Source of the DNA: Proteobacteria bacterium ST_bin12
Lineage (GTDB): Bacteria; Pseudomonadota; Gammaproteobacteria; Burkholderiales; Methylophilaceae
Length of the DNA stretch: 64,000 nt
NCBI GenBank assembly: GCA_002083635.1
Contig: MSXP01000001.1
Span: 124,001 to 188,000, forward strand
Reading direction: 5' to 3'
This document shows positions 9,575-17,653 of this stretch, one piece after another (the stretch's first letter is position 1; each line of letters opens with the position of its first letter). A program made the position numbers and the translations under genes. The notes beneath the pieces were generated by a model, which made no database searches, was not told where the DNA came from, and saw only the letters and a program-made list of their open reading frames with translations.

Positions 9575-9603
9575 TTTGCAATGTGTGTTTATTTAAGTAT
9601 AAT
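9575..9603 (+). promoter_or_regulatory. Sigma-70 promoter of rplU-rpmA
   Basis: A -10 box TATAAT (9598-9603) with a -35-like TTTGCA (9575-9580), spacing 17 bp, about 40 bp upstream of rplU. The perfect -10 suits a strongly expressed ribosomal operon. Confidence 0.75.
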
Positions 9604-9642
9604 GCGCGATTCATTTGAACGTGTAGAAGCAAGGTCAAAACC

Positions 9643-10023
9643 ATGTACGCAGTAATTAAAACAGGTGGCAAACAATATAAAGTAGTTGCCGGCGAGAGAC
9701 TTAAAGTAGAGAAAATTGTAGGTGATGTTGGCGCTACAGTGGTTATCGACAAAGTGTTGATGATTTCTGATGACGCAAATACAACTATCGGCGCGCCTTT
9801 AATTGCTGGTGCAACTGTAAGCGCAACCGTGCTTTCACATGGCCGTGCAGATAAAGTGATGATTTTTAAATTCCGTCGCCGTAAACACTACCGTAAAACG
9901 CAAGGCCATCGCCAAAGCTTCACAGAGATTCAAATTGGTGAAATTTTAGCGGCAGGCGCATCAGCTGCAAAAGCAGCGCCTAAGGCAACTAAAGCTAAAG
10001 CGACTAAAGCTGCAGAAGCTTAA
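9643..10023 (+). CDS. rplU: 50S ribosomal protein L21
   Basis: Ribosomal protein L21. The core (residues 1-103) is standard, beginning MYAVIKTGGKQYKV and including FKFRRRKHYRKTQGHRQ. It carries an extra C-terminal tail of about 23 residues made of Ala, Lys, Thr and Pro. rpmA follows in the same operon after 49 bp. The S20 gene in this window has a similar, longer tail. Confidence 0.98.
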   Translation: MYAVIKTGGKQYKVVAGERLKVEKIVGDVGATVVIDKVLMISDDANTTIGAPLIAGATVSATVLSHGRADKVMIFKFRRRKHYRKTQGHRQSFTEIQIGEILAAGASAAKAAPKATKAKATKAAEA

Positions 10024-10072
10024 GTTGCAAGACGATAAACGCTTATTTATTTAAGTATTAAAGGATTAAATC

Positions 10073-10330
10073 ATGGCACACAAAAAAGCAGGTGGTAGTT
10101 CACGTAACGGTCGCGATTCACACTCACAACGCTTAGGTGTTAAAGCATTTGGTGAAACAGTTGTTAGCGCAGGCAGCATCATCGTGCGTCAACGCGGTAC
10201 AAAAATGCACGCTGGCGAAAACGTTGGCATGGGTAAAGACCACACATTGTTTGCAAAAATTGAAGGCAAAGTAACTTTTGCAATCAAAGGTGCTTTAAAA
10301 CGCCACACTGTAAGCATTGTTGCAGTTTAG
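10073..10330 (+). CDS. rpmA: 50S ribosomal protein L27
   Basis: Ribosomal protein L27 (85 residues), which reaches the peptidyl-transferase centre with its N-terminus. MAHKKAGGSSRNGRDS is the canonical start, so there is no Firmicutes-type cleavable extension. AAGGATTAAATC precedes the ATG. A strong intrinsic terminator follows 17 bp after the stop. Confidence 0.98.
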   Translation: MAHKKAGGSSRNGRDSHSQRLGVKAFGETVVSAGSIIVRQRGTKMHAGENVGMGKDHTLFAKIEGKVTFAIKGALKRHTVSIVAV

Positions 10331-10347
10331 GTTTAAGTAATCTCATT

Positions 10348-10376
10348 AAAGCCTCATCGTTTGATGGGGCTTTTTT
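10348..10376 (+). terminator. Intrinsic terminator after rpmA
   Basis: An 11-bp stem (10348-10358 with 10363-10373, one G-T pair), GTTT loop and a run of six T residues. It closes the rplU-rpmA operon. Confidence 0.9.
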
Positions 10377-10587
10377 GTTTTTAGATTAAATGATTTAGAA
10401 TGACTATTCCGTGCATGAGGCAAAAGCTTTTAGAAAATTATTTTTCAAAGCGCAGCGCAAGGAGCGAAGAAGCTGGAATGTGCATGCGCTTGCAACTTAG
10501 GCTACGTGAGAATTTTTGAGTGACGTGCAACATGATGTTAAATCTATGGGCGATTCGCTTGAAAAATGAGTTTACAAAGGTATTTGA

Positions 10588-11679
10588 ATGAAGTTTATTG
10601 ATGAAGCGACTATTAAAGTCTACGCAGGCGACGGCGGTAACGGTGTTGCTACGTTTAGGCGCGAAAAATATGAGCCTTTGGGAGGGCCGAATGGTGGCGA
10701 TGGTGGCAAGGGCGGTTCAATCTACGCCATTGCAGACCGCAATATCAATACTTTGGTGGATTACCGTTATACGCGTACCTTCCGCGGTCAACGCGGTGAG
10801 AATGGTCGTGGTGCAGAGTGCTATGGCGCTAAAGGTGAAGACACCATTTTGCGCGTACCTGTCGGTACCGTCATTTCAGACAAAGCCACTGAGCGCATGA
10901 TTGTCGATTTAGATACGCATGGCCGCAAAGTATTGCTGGCAAAAGGCGGCAATAATGGTTTGGGTAATGTGCATTTCAAGTCGTCTATCAATCGCTCACC
11001 GCGCCAATGCACTAAGGGTGAGCCTGGCGAAGAGTTTGAACTGTATATGGAGCTTAAAGTATTAGCCGACGTTGGCCTGCTGGGCATGCCAAACGCGGGT
11101 AAATCGACCTTTATTCGTTCCGTTTCTGCTGCAAAACCAAAAGTCGCTGATTATCCCTTTACCACTTTGCACCCTAATTTGGGTGTGGTGCGCGTGGATT
11201 CAGAACGCAGTTTTGTGATTGCTGACGTGCCAGGTTTGATTGAAGGTGCGGCTGAGGGCGCGGGTTTAGGGCATCAGTTTTTACGCCATTTGGCGCGTAC
11301 GTCGTTACTTTTGCACCTGGTGGATGTTGCGCCATTTGATGACGCGACTGACCCTGTGGCTGAAGCCAAAGCGATTGTGAATGAACTTAAAAAGTATGAT
11401 GAAGAGCTCTACAACAAGCCACGTTGGTTAGTATTAAATAAAACCGATATGTTGCAAGACAGCAAAGATGTGGTAAAAAAATTCGTGAAAGATTACGGCT
11501 GGACAGGCCCAGTGTTTGCGATTTCTGCCATTAGCGGTGTTGGCTGCAAAGAACTGACTTATGCGATGATGGACCATTTGGATGCCGTGAAAAAAGCCGC
11601 GCAGGATGTGGAAGGCGCTGAAGTAGATAATATAGAAACACAAGAACAAGTAAAAAATGAGCCAATCATTACTGATTAA
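10588..11679 (+). CDS. obgE: Obg-family GTPase
   Basis: Essential ribosome-associated GTPase involved in 50S maturation and stress control. The glycine-rich Obg fold (residues 1-158) contains GGNGVATFRREKYEPLGGPN. The G domain shows G1 GMPNAGKST near residue 166, G3 DVPGLIEGA and G4 NKTDML. The 363-residue length is normal. proB starts inside its last codons (23-bp overlap), so translation may be coupled. Confidence 0.97.
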   Translation: MKFIDEATIKVYAGDGGNGVATFRREKYEPLGGPNGGDGGKGGSIYAIADRNINTLVDYRYTRTFRGQRGENGRGAECYGAKGEDTILRVPVGTVISDKATERMIVDLDTHGRKVLLAKGGNNGLGNVHFKSSINRSPRQCTKGEPGEEFELYMELKVLADVGLLGMPNAGKSTFIRSVSAAKPKVADYPFTTLHPNLGVVRVDSERSFVIADVPGLIEGAAEGAGLGHQFLRHLARTSLLLHLVDVAPFDDATDPVAEAKAIVNELKKYDEELYNKPRWLVLNKTDMLQDSKDVVKKFVKDYGWTGPVFAISAISGVGCKELTYAMMDHLDAVKKAAQDVEGAEVDNIETQEQVKNEPIITD

Positions 11680-12778
11680 TACCAAGACATTAATCGTCAA
11701 AGTCGGCTCAAGCCTTGTCACCAACAATGGTGAGGGCTTAGATAAAGCGGCAATAGCGGCATGGGCAGCGCAAATTAGTGAGCTAGTGAAGCTTGGCAAA
11801 CAAGTGGTGCTGGTTTCAAGTGGCGCAGTGGCAGAAGGTATGCAAAGACTTGGCTGGAAAAAGCGCCCTGTAGAAATAAACGAGTTACAAGCCGCCGCGG
11901 CTGTTGGGCAAATGGGTTTGGTGCAAATGTATGAAAGTTGCTTTGCACAACATGGCCTGCATACCGCACAATTGTTACTCACACATGAAGATTTGGCTGA
12001 CAGAAAGCGTTATTTAAACGCGCGCAGCACCTTAAAAACCTTGCTCGATTTAAACGTGATTCCCATCATCAACGAAAACGATACGGTGGTGACGGAAGAG
12101 ATTCGCTTTGGCGATAACGATACGTTGGCCGCCTTGGTCGCTAATTTAATCGAGGCGGATACTTTAGTGATATTAACTGATCAGCAAGGTTTATATTCGG
12201 CTGATCCGCGTAAAGATAAAACTGCACAATTTATCAATTTTGAAACCGCTGGCAACGTTGAATTGGAAAAAATGGCAGGCGGTGCTGGTAGCAATGTAGG
12301 TACTGGCGGCATGCTAACCAAAATACTGGCGGCCAAACGCGCCGCTAAAAGTGGCGCACATACCATTATTGCATCGGGACGTGAGCCAAATGTGTTACTA
12401 CGTTTAAGCAAAGGCGAGGCAATAGGCACACATTTAAAAGCTTCGCAAATCAAAACGTTAGCCAAAAAACAATGGCTGGCCGATCATTTGCGTTTAGGCG
12501 GAAAACTAGTATTAGATGAAGGTGCTGTCAAAGTATTAAAAGCAGATGGCAAAAGTTTATTGCCAATTGGCGTGATTGATGTGCAAGGTAATTTTGAGCG
12601 CGGCGATGTAGTTGCTTGCGTAACTGAATCTGGCGTTGAGGTGGCGCGTGGTATTGTGAATTATAATTCGAGCGATACGCGCCGTATTAAACGCAAGGCA
12701 AGCAGCGAAATCGAGCATATTTTGGGTTATATTGAAGAGTTAGAATTGATACACAGAGATAACTTAACCCTTATTTGA
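11657..12778 (+). CDS. proB: Glutamate 5-kinase
   Basis: First enzyme of proline synthesis. The amino-acid-kinase domain occupies the first 255 residues (VKVGSSLVTN, SSGAVAEGM, INENDTVV, GTGGMLTK). A C-terminal PUA domain follows, ending near residue 373, so it is the long ProB form. The start overlaps obgE by 23 bp, a common obgE-proB arrangement. Confidence 0.97.
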   Translation: MSQSLLINTKTLIVKVGSSLVTNNGEGLDKAAIAAWAAQISELVKLGKQVVLVSSGAVAEGMQRLGWKKRPVEINELQAAAAVGQMGLVQMYESCFAQHGLHTAQLLLTHEDLADRKRYLNARSTLKTLLDLNVIPIINENDTVVTEEIRFGDNDTLAALVANLIEADTLVILTDQQGLYSADPRKDKTAQFINFETAGNVELEKMAGGAGSNVGTGGMLTKILAAKRAAKSGAHTIIASGREPNVLLRLSKGEAIGTHLKASQIKTLAKKQWLADHLRLGGKLVLDEGAVKVLKADGKSLLPIGVIDVQGNFERGDVVACVTESGVEVARGIVNYNSSDTRRIKRKASSEIEHILGYIEELELIHRDNLTLI

Positions 12779-12804
12779 ACAAGAATTTTTAATGAGAATA
12801 TTGT

Positions 12805-13299
12805 ATGAATAAACCTTTAGTGGCCATTGTGATGGGCTCAGACAGCGATTGGCCTGTCATGAAAAACGCCGCGCAAATGCTAGCAGACTTTGGCGTGCCT
12901 TATGAGGCGAAAGTGGTTTCTGCGCATCGCACGCCAGACTTAATGTTTGCATTTGCCGAAAATGCGCAAAAGAATGGCTACCAAATCATTATTGCTGGCG
13001 CTGGTGGCGCAGCACATTTGCCAGGCATGGTTGCTGCCAAAACCACGCTACCTGTATTGGGAGTGCCCGTACCTTCTAAGTATTTACAAGGTCAAGACTC
13101 CTTATTATCGATTGTGCAAATGCCAAAAGGCATACCCGTTGCCACCTTTGCCATTGGTGATGCTGGTGCTGCGAATGCAGGCTTGTTTGCAGTTTCTATT
13201 TTGGCCAATCAAGATGCAGCATTAGCTAAAAAACTGGCAGAATTTAGAACCAAACAAAGTGATAAAGTGCATGCAATGGAGCTAAGCGAGAAACCATGA
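12805..13299 (+). CDS. purE: N5-carboxyaminoimidazole ribonucleotide mutase
   Basis: Converts N5-CAIR to CAIR in purine synthesis. Family motifs are GSDSDWPVM, SAHRTPD and GAGGAAHLPGM. The 164-residue length is typical. The stop overlaps the purK start by 4 bp (ATGA), so the two are an operon. Confidence 0.97.
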   Translation: MNKPLVAIVMGSDSDWPVMKNAAQMLADFGVPYEAKVVSAHRTPDLMFAFAENAQKNGYQIIIAGAGGAAHLPGMVAAKTTLPVLGVPVPSKYLQGQDSLLSIVQMPKGIPVATFAIGDAGAANAGLFAVSILANQDAALAKKLAEFRTKQSDKVHAMELSEKP

Positions 13300-14450
13300 C
13301 AGTAAGCAACACTATAAACCCGCCAGCAATGCTGGGCATGTTAGGCGGCGGCCAGTTGGGTCGCTTTTTTGTGACTGCTGCGCATGAGCTGGGTTATAAA
13401 GTCACGGTTTTAGACCCTGACCAGAATAGCCCAGCGGGCAAAATTGCCGATTGTCACATCTGCGCTAATTATGATGATGTAAATGCATTGAAACAAATGA
13501 CAGAAACCTGCCAAGCGGTCACCACTGAGTTTGAGAATGTTCCCGCTGCTACGCTGGAAAAATTAGCCGAAAACGTAACCGTTCGCCCTAGTGCCGCTTG
13601 TGTGGCTATTGCGCAGAATCGTGTATTAGAAAAAAACTTTATTAAGCAAGCTGGCTTGCCAGTCGCACCTTTTGTTGTTGTTAATACATTTGGTGATTTG
13701 CCCGAAGATAGCAGCGATTTATATCCAGCCATATTGAAAGTGGCCCGTTTTGGTTACGACGGAAAAGGTCAGGCGCGGGTTAAAAACAGACAAGAAGCAC
13801 AAAATGCTTTTGCCGAATTTAAGCAAGAAATTTGTGTGTTAGAGCAGATGTTGCTGCTAGATTTAGAAGTTTCTGTGGTGTTGGCTCGCGATGCGCAAGG
13901 CAATATTGCCGCTTTCCCAACGGCTGAAAATAGTCACCTCAATGGCATACTGGATATTAGCATTGTGCCTGCGCGCTGCAGTGAAGTGATGAAGGCCAAT
14001 GCACAAGAGCTGGCTAAAAAATTGGCTGAAAAGTTGGATTATGTGGGTGTGTTAGCAGTGGAATTTTTTGTGGTGGGTAAAAAGTTATTGGTGAACGAAA
14101 TCGCACCGCGTCCGCACAACTCTGGCCATTACACTATTGATGCTTGCGTCACAAATCAATTTGAACAGCAAGTGCGCGCGTTGACTGAACTGCCACTGGG
14201 CGATGTTAGTTTGCACAGTAATGCGGTTATGGTGAATATTTTGGGCGATAGCTGGGTGAGTAACGCTGAGCCAGCTTGGGATAAAGCTTTGGCACACAGC
14301 AATCTAAAATTACATTTATACAGCAAAGAGCAGCCACGCAAAGCGAGAAAGATGGGACACTTTACAGTGATTGGTCGCTTGAAAGCGCAAGATAAACAAG
14401 CGTTATTAAATACAGCTTTAATAGCACGTAGCCAATTAAATATTGGCTAA
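13296..14450 (+). CDS. purK: N5-carboxyaminoimidazole ribonucleotide synthase
   Basis: ATP-grasp enzyme that carboxylates AIR using bicarbonate and ATP, feeding PurE. Typical segments are MLGGGQLGRF, TEFENVP, KVARFGYDGKGQ and NEIAPRPHNSGHYT. The 384 residues are full length. It is translationally coupled to purE and is followed by a palindromic terminator shared with rpsT. Confidence 0.97.
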   Translation: MTVSNTINPPAMLGMLGGGQLGRFFVTAAHELGYKVTVLDPDQNSPAGKIADCHICANYDDVNALKQMTETCQAVTTEFENVPAATLEKLAENVTVRPSAACVAIAQNRVLEKNFIKQAGLPVAPFVVVNTFGDLPEDSSDLYPAILKVARFGYDGKGQARVKNRQEAQNAFAEFKQEICVLEQMLLLDLEVSVVLARDAQGNIAAFPTAENSHLNGILDISIVPARCSEVMKANAQELAKKLAEKLDYVGVLAVEFFVVGKKLLVNEIAPRPHNSGHYTIDACVTNQFEQQVRALTELPLGDVSLHSNAVMVNILGDSWVSNAEPAWDKALAHSNLKLHLYSKEQPRKARKMGHFTVIGRLKAQDKQALLNTALIARSQLNIG

Positions 14451-14488
14451 GCTTAATTAAGTGATGCTATTTAAATAGTATAGACAAT

Positions 14489-14516
14489 AAAAAAGCCTCG
14501 CATGCGAGGCTTTTTT
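14489..14516. terminator. Palindromic bidirectional terminator
   Basis: A perfect 28-bp palindrome with a GC-rich core (GCCTCGC / GCGAGGC) flanked by A6 and T6. It terminates purEK on the plus strand and rpsT on the minus strand. Confidence 0.92.
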
Positions 14517-14545
14517 ATTTGTTAATTAAACCGAAAGTGGCTTAA

Positions 14546-14938
14546 TTAAACAGTTTTTGCTTTTGGTGCTGCTTTAGGTTTTGCTGCCGCTTTAGCAGGT
14601 GCGGCTGCTTTTGCTTTTGGCGCTGCTTTCGCTTTAGCAGGAGCTGCTTTTTTAGTTAACATTACTGGACCATCTGTTGATAGCGCTTTGATAGCAGCAG
14701 TTAAACGGCTTTTATGACGAGCTGCTTTATTTTTGTGAATAATGTTTTTATCAGCAATTCGGTCAATAACACTTACGTTTTCTTGGTAAGTAGCCATTGC
14801 AACGGCTTTATCGCCACCTTCAACTGCTTTTAATACTTTTTTAATTGCAGTGCGTAAAGTTGAACGCAATGCAGAGTTATGCGCGTTTACTTTTACGGAT
14901 TGACGTGCGCGTTTGCGAGCTTGTGCGGTATTTGCCAT
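14546..14938 (-). CDS. rpsT: 30S ribosomal protein S20 with long Ala/Lys/Pro tail
   Basis: S20 is normally about 87 residues. Residues 1-88 here are canonical (MANTAQARKRARQS, NKAARHKSRL). A further 40 or so residues follow, built almost only from Ala, Lys and Pro in repeats such as KAKAAPKAKAAAPAK. The tail is in frame with the core and ends just before a strong terminator, so it is not a frameshift artefact. A similar but shorter tail is on L21. AGGA lies 10 bp upstream of the ATG. Confidence 0.97.
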   Translation of the reverse strand: MANTAQARKRARQSVKVNAHNSALRSTLRTAIKKVLKAVEGGDKAVAMATYQENVSVIDRIADKNIIHKNKAARHKSRLTAAIKALSTDGPVMLTKKAAPAKAKAAPKAKAAAPAKAAAKPKAAPKAKTV

Positions 14939-14985
14939 GTGTTGATTATCCTAATGCTTAACTGGGTGTTAATACGAAACCGTGC

Positions 14986-15014
14986 ATAATAGTGTTTTTT
15001 AAATGCTTTGGCAA
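14986..15014 (-). promoter_or_regulatory. Sigma-70 promoter of rpsT
   Basis: Read on the minus strand, -35 TTGCCA (15014-15009) and -10 TATTAT (14991-14986) are separated by 17 bp, about 50 bp upstream of rpsT. Confidence 0.7.
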
Positions 15015-15115
15015 GAACTAATCGCTAAAAAGCCTGCAATTAAACGCAAGCTGCCATGTTAAAATGCACGGTGTTAAAAATTAAGCATTCAATTAATCAC
15101 TTATTCAAATTATAA

Positions 15116-16660
15116 ATGAATTTACTCAACGCTTTAGCCAAAGTTGGCAGCATGACGTTTATCTCGCGCATATTAGGTTTTGTGCGCGATACGCTCATCG
15201 CCCGCGTGTTTGGCGCAGGCATGATAACCGATGCATTTATCGTCGCATTCAAGATTCCGAATCTATTACGCCGTATTTCGGCAGAGGGCGCATTCAGCCA
15301 AGCGTTTGTGCCGATTTTGGCGGAGTACAAAAGCCAGCGCACCTTTGATGAAACGCATGGTTTGGTTAACCGTGTAGCCACTTGGTTAGGCATTATTTTA
15401 GTCGGAGTGACCTTGCTGGGTATGTTGGCAGCGCCTTGGATTGTGGCTCTGATTGCGCCTGGCTTTAAGGCAGAGCCCGATAAAATGCAGCTCACTATTG
15501 AGTTGTTGCGCATCACATTCCCTTATATTTTCTTTATCTCGCTGGTTTCTATGGCGGGCGGCGTGCTCAATACCTATAACAAATTTGGCATCCCTGCATT
15601 TACGCCCGTTTGGCTGAATGTCGCCATGATTGCCGCGGTATTGTTTTTTGCCGAGCATTTTGCAGAACCCATCAAGGTACTAGCCTGGGCGGTGTTTGTA
15701 GGTGGATTTTTACAATTAATCTTTCAAATCCCGTTTTTAAAGCAAATCGGGTTACTGCCAAAATTTGAAATGAAGCGTGATGATGAAGGCGTGTGGCGTA
15801 TTTTAAAGTTGATGGGCCCAGCCGTGCTAGGCGTTTCGGTTGCGCAGATTTCGCTGATTATTAACACTATTTTTGCCTCATTTTTAGCCACTGGCAGTGT
15901 TAGCTGGCTTTATTACGCTGATCGCTTAATGGAGTTTCCAACAGGTGTGCTAGGCGTGGCCCTGGGTACTATATTATTGCCAAGCCTATCTAAAGCCTAC
16001 GCAGGAAGTGATGATAGTGAATACTCACAGTTATTAGATTGGGGCTTACGTTTAACCTTTATTTTAGCGGCGCCTGCCGCAGTGGCGTTGGCGGTTTTGG
16101 CAACACCTTTGGTGGCAACTTTATTTCACTACGGCAAATTTACCGCGATTGATGTAGCCATGACGCAACAGGCGCTAATCGCTTATAGTATCGGTTTGCT
16201 TGGTTTGATTTTGGTGAAGATTTTAGCCCCTGGTTTTTATGCGCGGCAAAATATCAAAACACCAGTCAAAATTGCGGTGTTCACTTTAGTGGCAACGCAG
16301 TTAATGAACCTAATTTTTATCTTTGGGCTACATTTAAACCATGCGGCCTTGGCGTTAGCTATTGGTTTGGGTGCTTGCATCAACGCAACATTACTTTTTT
16401 ATCATTTGCGCAAATCAAATATTTACAAGCCGCAAATAGGTTGGTTAATCTTTATTTTTAAGCTCTTTTTAGCGTTAAGTATGATGGCGTTCGTGCTGTA
16501 TTTTGCGATGGGAAATGCAAAAGATTGGTTAGATTTTAGCCTAATAAAACGCTTAATCTATCTAAGCGCTCTGGTTGTATTGGGTGGCTTAAGCTATTTC
16601 GCCGCCTTGTTTGTATTAGGTTTTAGGCCTAAAGACTATATGCGCCGAGTTAAAAACTGA
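15116..16660 (+). CDS. murJ: Lipid II flippase MurJ
   Basis: Polytopic inner-membrane protein (514 residues, about 14 hydrophobic helices) that flips lipid II for peptidoglycan synthesis. The N-terminus MNLLNALAKVGSMTFISR and the segments GFVRDTLIARVFG and RRISAEGAFSQAFVPI are typical of MurJ. It leads the murJ-ribF-ileS-lspA run. Confidence 0.97.
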   Translation: MNLLNALAKVGSMTFISRILGFVRDTLIARVFGAGMITDAFIVAFKIPNLLRRISAEGAFSQAFVPILAEYKSQRTFDETHGLVNRVATWLGIILVGVTLLGMLAAPWIVALIAPGFKAEPDKMQLTIELLRITFPYIFFISLVSMAGGVLNTYNKFGIPAFTPVWLNVAMIAAVLFFAEHFAEPIKVLAWAVFVGGFLQLIFQIPFLKQIGLLPKFEMKRDDEGVWRILKLMGPAVLGVSVAQISLIINTIFASFLATGSVSWLYYADRLMEFPTGVLGVALGTILLPSLSKAYAGSDDSEYSQLLDWGLRLTFILAAPAAVALAVLATPLVATLFHYGKFTAIDVAMTQQALIAYSIGLLGLILVKILAPGFYARQNIKTPVKIAVFTLVATQLMNLIFIFGLHLNHAALALAIGLGACINATLLFYHLRKSNIYKPQIGWLIFIFKLFLALSMMAFVLYFAMGNAKDWLDFSLIKRLIYLSALVVLGGLSYFAALFVLGFRPKDYMRRVKN

Positions 16661-16694
16661 TGCCGATAAAAACAATAATGAGCGTAAAGCAATA

Positions 16695-17621
16695 ATGCAA
16701 GTTTTTAGGCATATTCCAGCAACGGACAATAAGGCGATTGCATTGGCGATTGGCAATTTTGACGGCATGCACTTGGGTCATCAGGCTTTGTTAAAGCGCT
16801 TGATTGAAGTTGCCAGTATTAAAAATATCATACCCGCGGTGATGACGTTTGAGCCGCATCCGCGCGAATTTTTTACGCCATTAAGCGCACCAAGCCGCTT
16901 ATGCAATTTGCGCGAAAAACTAGAGTATTTTATTGAAGCCGGCGTGCAAAAAACCTTTGTATGCGCCTTTAATCAACGCTTTTCAGCCATCAGCGTGCAA
17001 GTTTTTATGGATGAAATGCTGCGAAAAAAAATGCAGGTGAATACGATTTTGGTGGGTGAAGATTTTCGATTTGGCGCTAAGCGCGCTGGCACAGTAGCCG
17101 ACTTTAAAGCCAATGGTTTTGACTTAATTGATTTTGCGCCAGTCAATTTTGCTAATGAACGCATATCCAGCACGCGTGTACGCGATGCTTTGTCGTATGG
17201 CAATTTGCAGCTTGCGTCTGAATTGCTGGGCCGCGCATACAGCATCAGCGGCAAGGTCGTTCATGGCGCTAAGCGTGGCCGCGAACTGGGTTTCCCCACG
17301 GCTAATATTCATATTAAGCATGAACGGCCTGCCTTAACAGGGGTATATGCAGTAAAATTGAGCGCAGCTCAATTTCAAGGTAGGCAATTAGGCGGGTTGA
17401 ATGCGGTGGCCAATTTAGGCGTGCGTCCCACTATTGCAGGCGTACCAAAGCTATCGTTAGAAGTGCATATACTTGATTTTAATGAAGATTTATATGGCAG
17501 ACATGTGCATGTGGAATTTCTGCATAAAATACGCGATGAAATGAAATTTAGCGGGCTGGACGCTTTAAAAGCGCAAATTGCGCAAGATATTGTTGTAGCA
17601 AGAGAATATTTTAATAAATAA
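16695..17621 (+). CDS. ribF: Bifunctional riboflavin kinase / FAD synthetase
   Basis: Makes FMN and then FAD. The N-terminal nucleotidyl-transferase domain has GNFDGMHLGH at residues 18-27 and ISSTRVRDAL. The C-terminal flavokinase domain has GRELGFPTANI and the segment GVYAVKL. The length of 308 residues is normal. It lies between murJ and ileS as in many proteobacteria. Confidence 0.97.
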   Translation: MQVFRHIPATDNKAIALAIGNFDGMHLGHQALLKRLIEVASIKNIIPAVMTFEPHPREFFTPLSAPSRLCNLREKLEYFIEAGVQKTFVCAFNQRFSAISVQVFMDEMLRKKMQVNTILVGEDFRFGAKRAGTVADFKANGFDLIDFAPVNFANERISSTRVRDALSYGNLQLASELLGRAYSISGKVVHGAKRGRELGFPTANIHIKHERPALTGVYAVKLSAAQFQGRQLGGLNAVANLGVRPTIAGVPKLSLEVHILDFNEDLYGRHVHVEFLHKIRDEMKFSGLDALKAQIAQDIVVAREYFNK

Positions 17622-17653
17622 GACGTTAAGAATTAAAAACTAAGAATCAAACC

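Noticed and set aside
10377..10587. A small gene between rpmA and obgE
   Set aside because: Short frames are interrupted by stops and show no recognisable protein.
11434..11982. A long (182-codon) minus-strand ORF across the obgE/proB junction
   Set aside because: It is a shadow of two secure genes and has no recognisable protein features.
14546..14680. S20 tail as a frameshift artefact
   Set aside because: It is in frame, has codon use like the rest, and L21 carries a similar tail.
15097..15516. A 139-codon minus-strand ORF inside murJ
   Set aside because: Opposite-strand shadow of the murJ start; low-complexity translation and no ribosome binding site.
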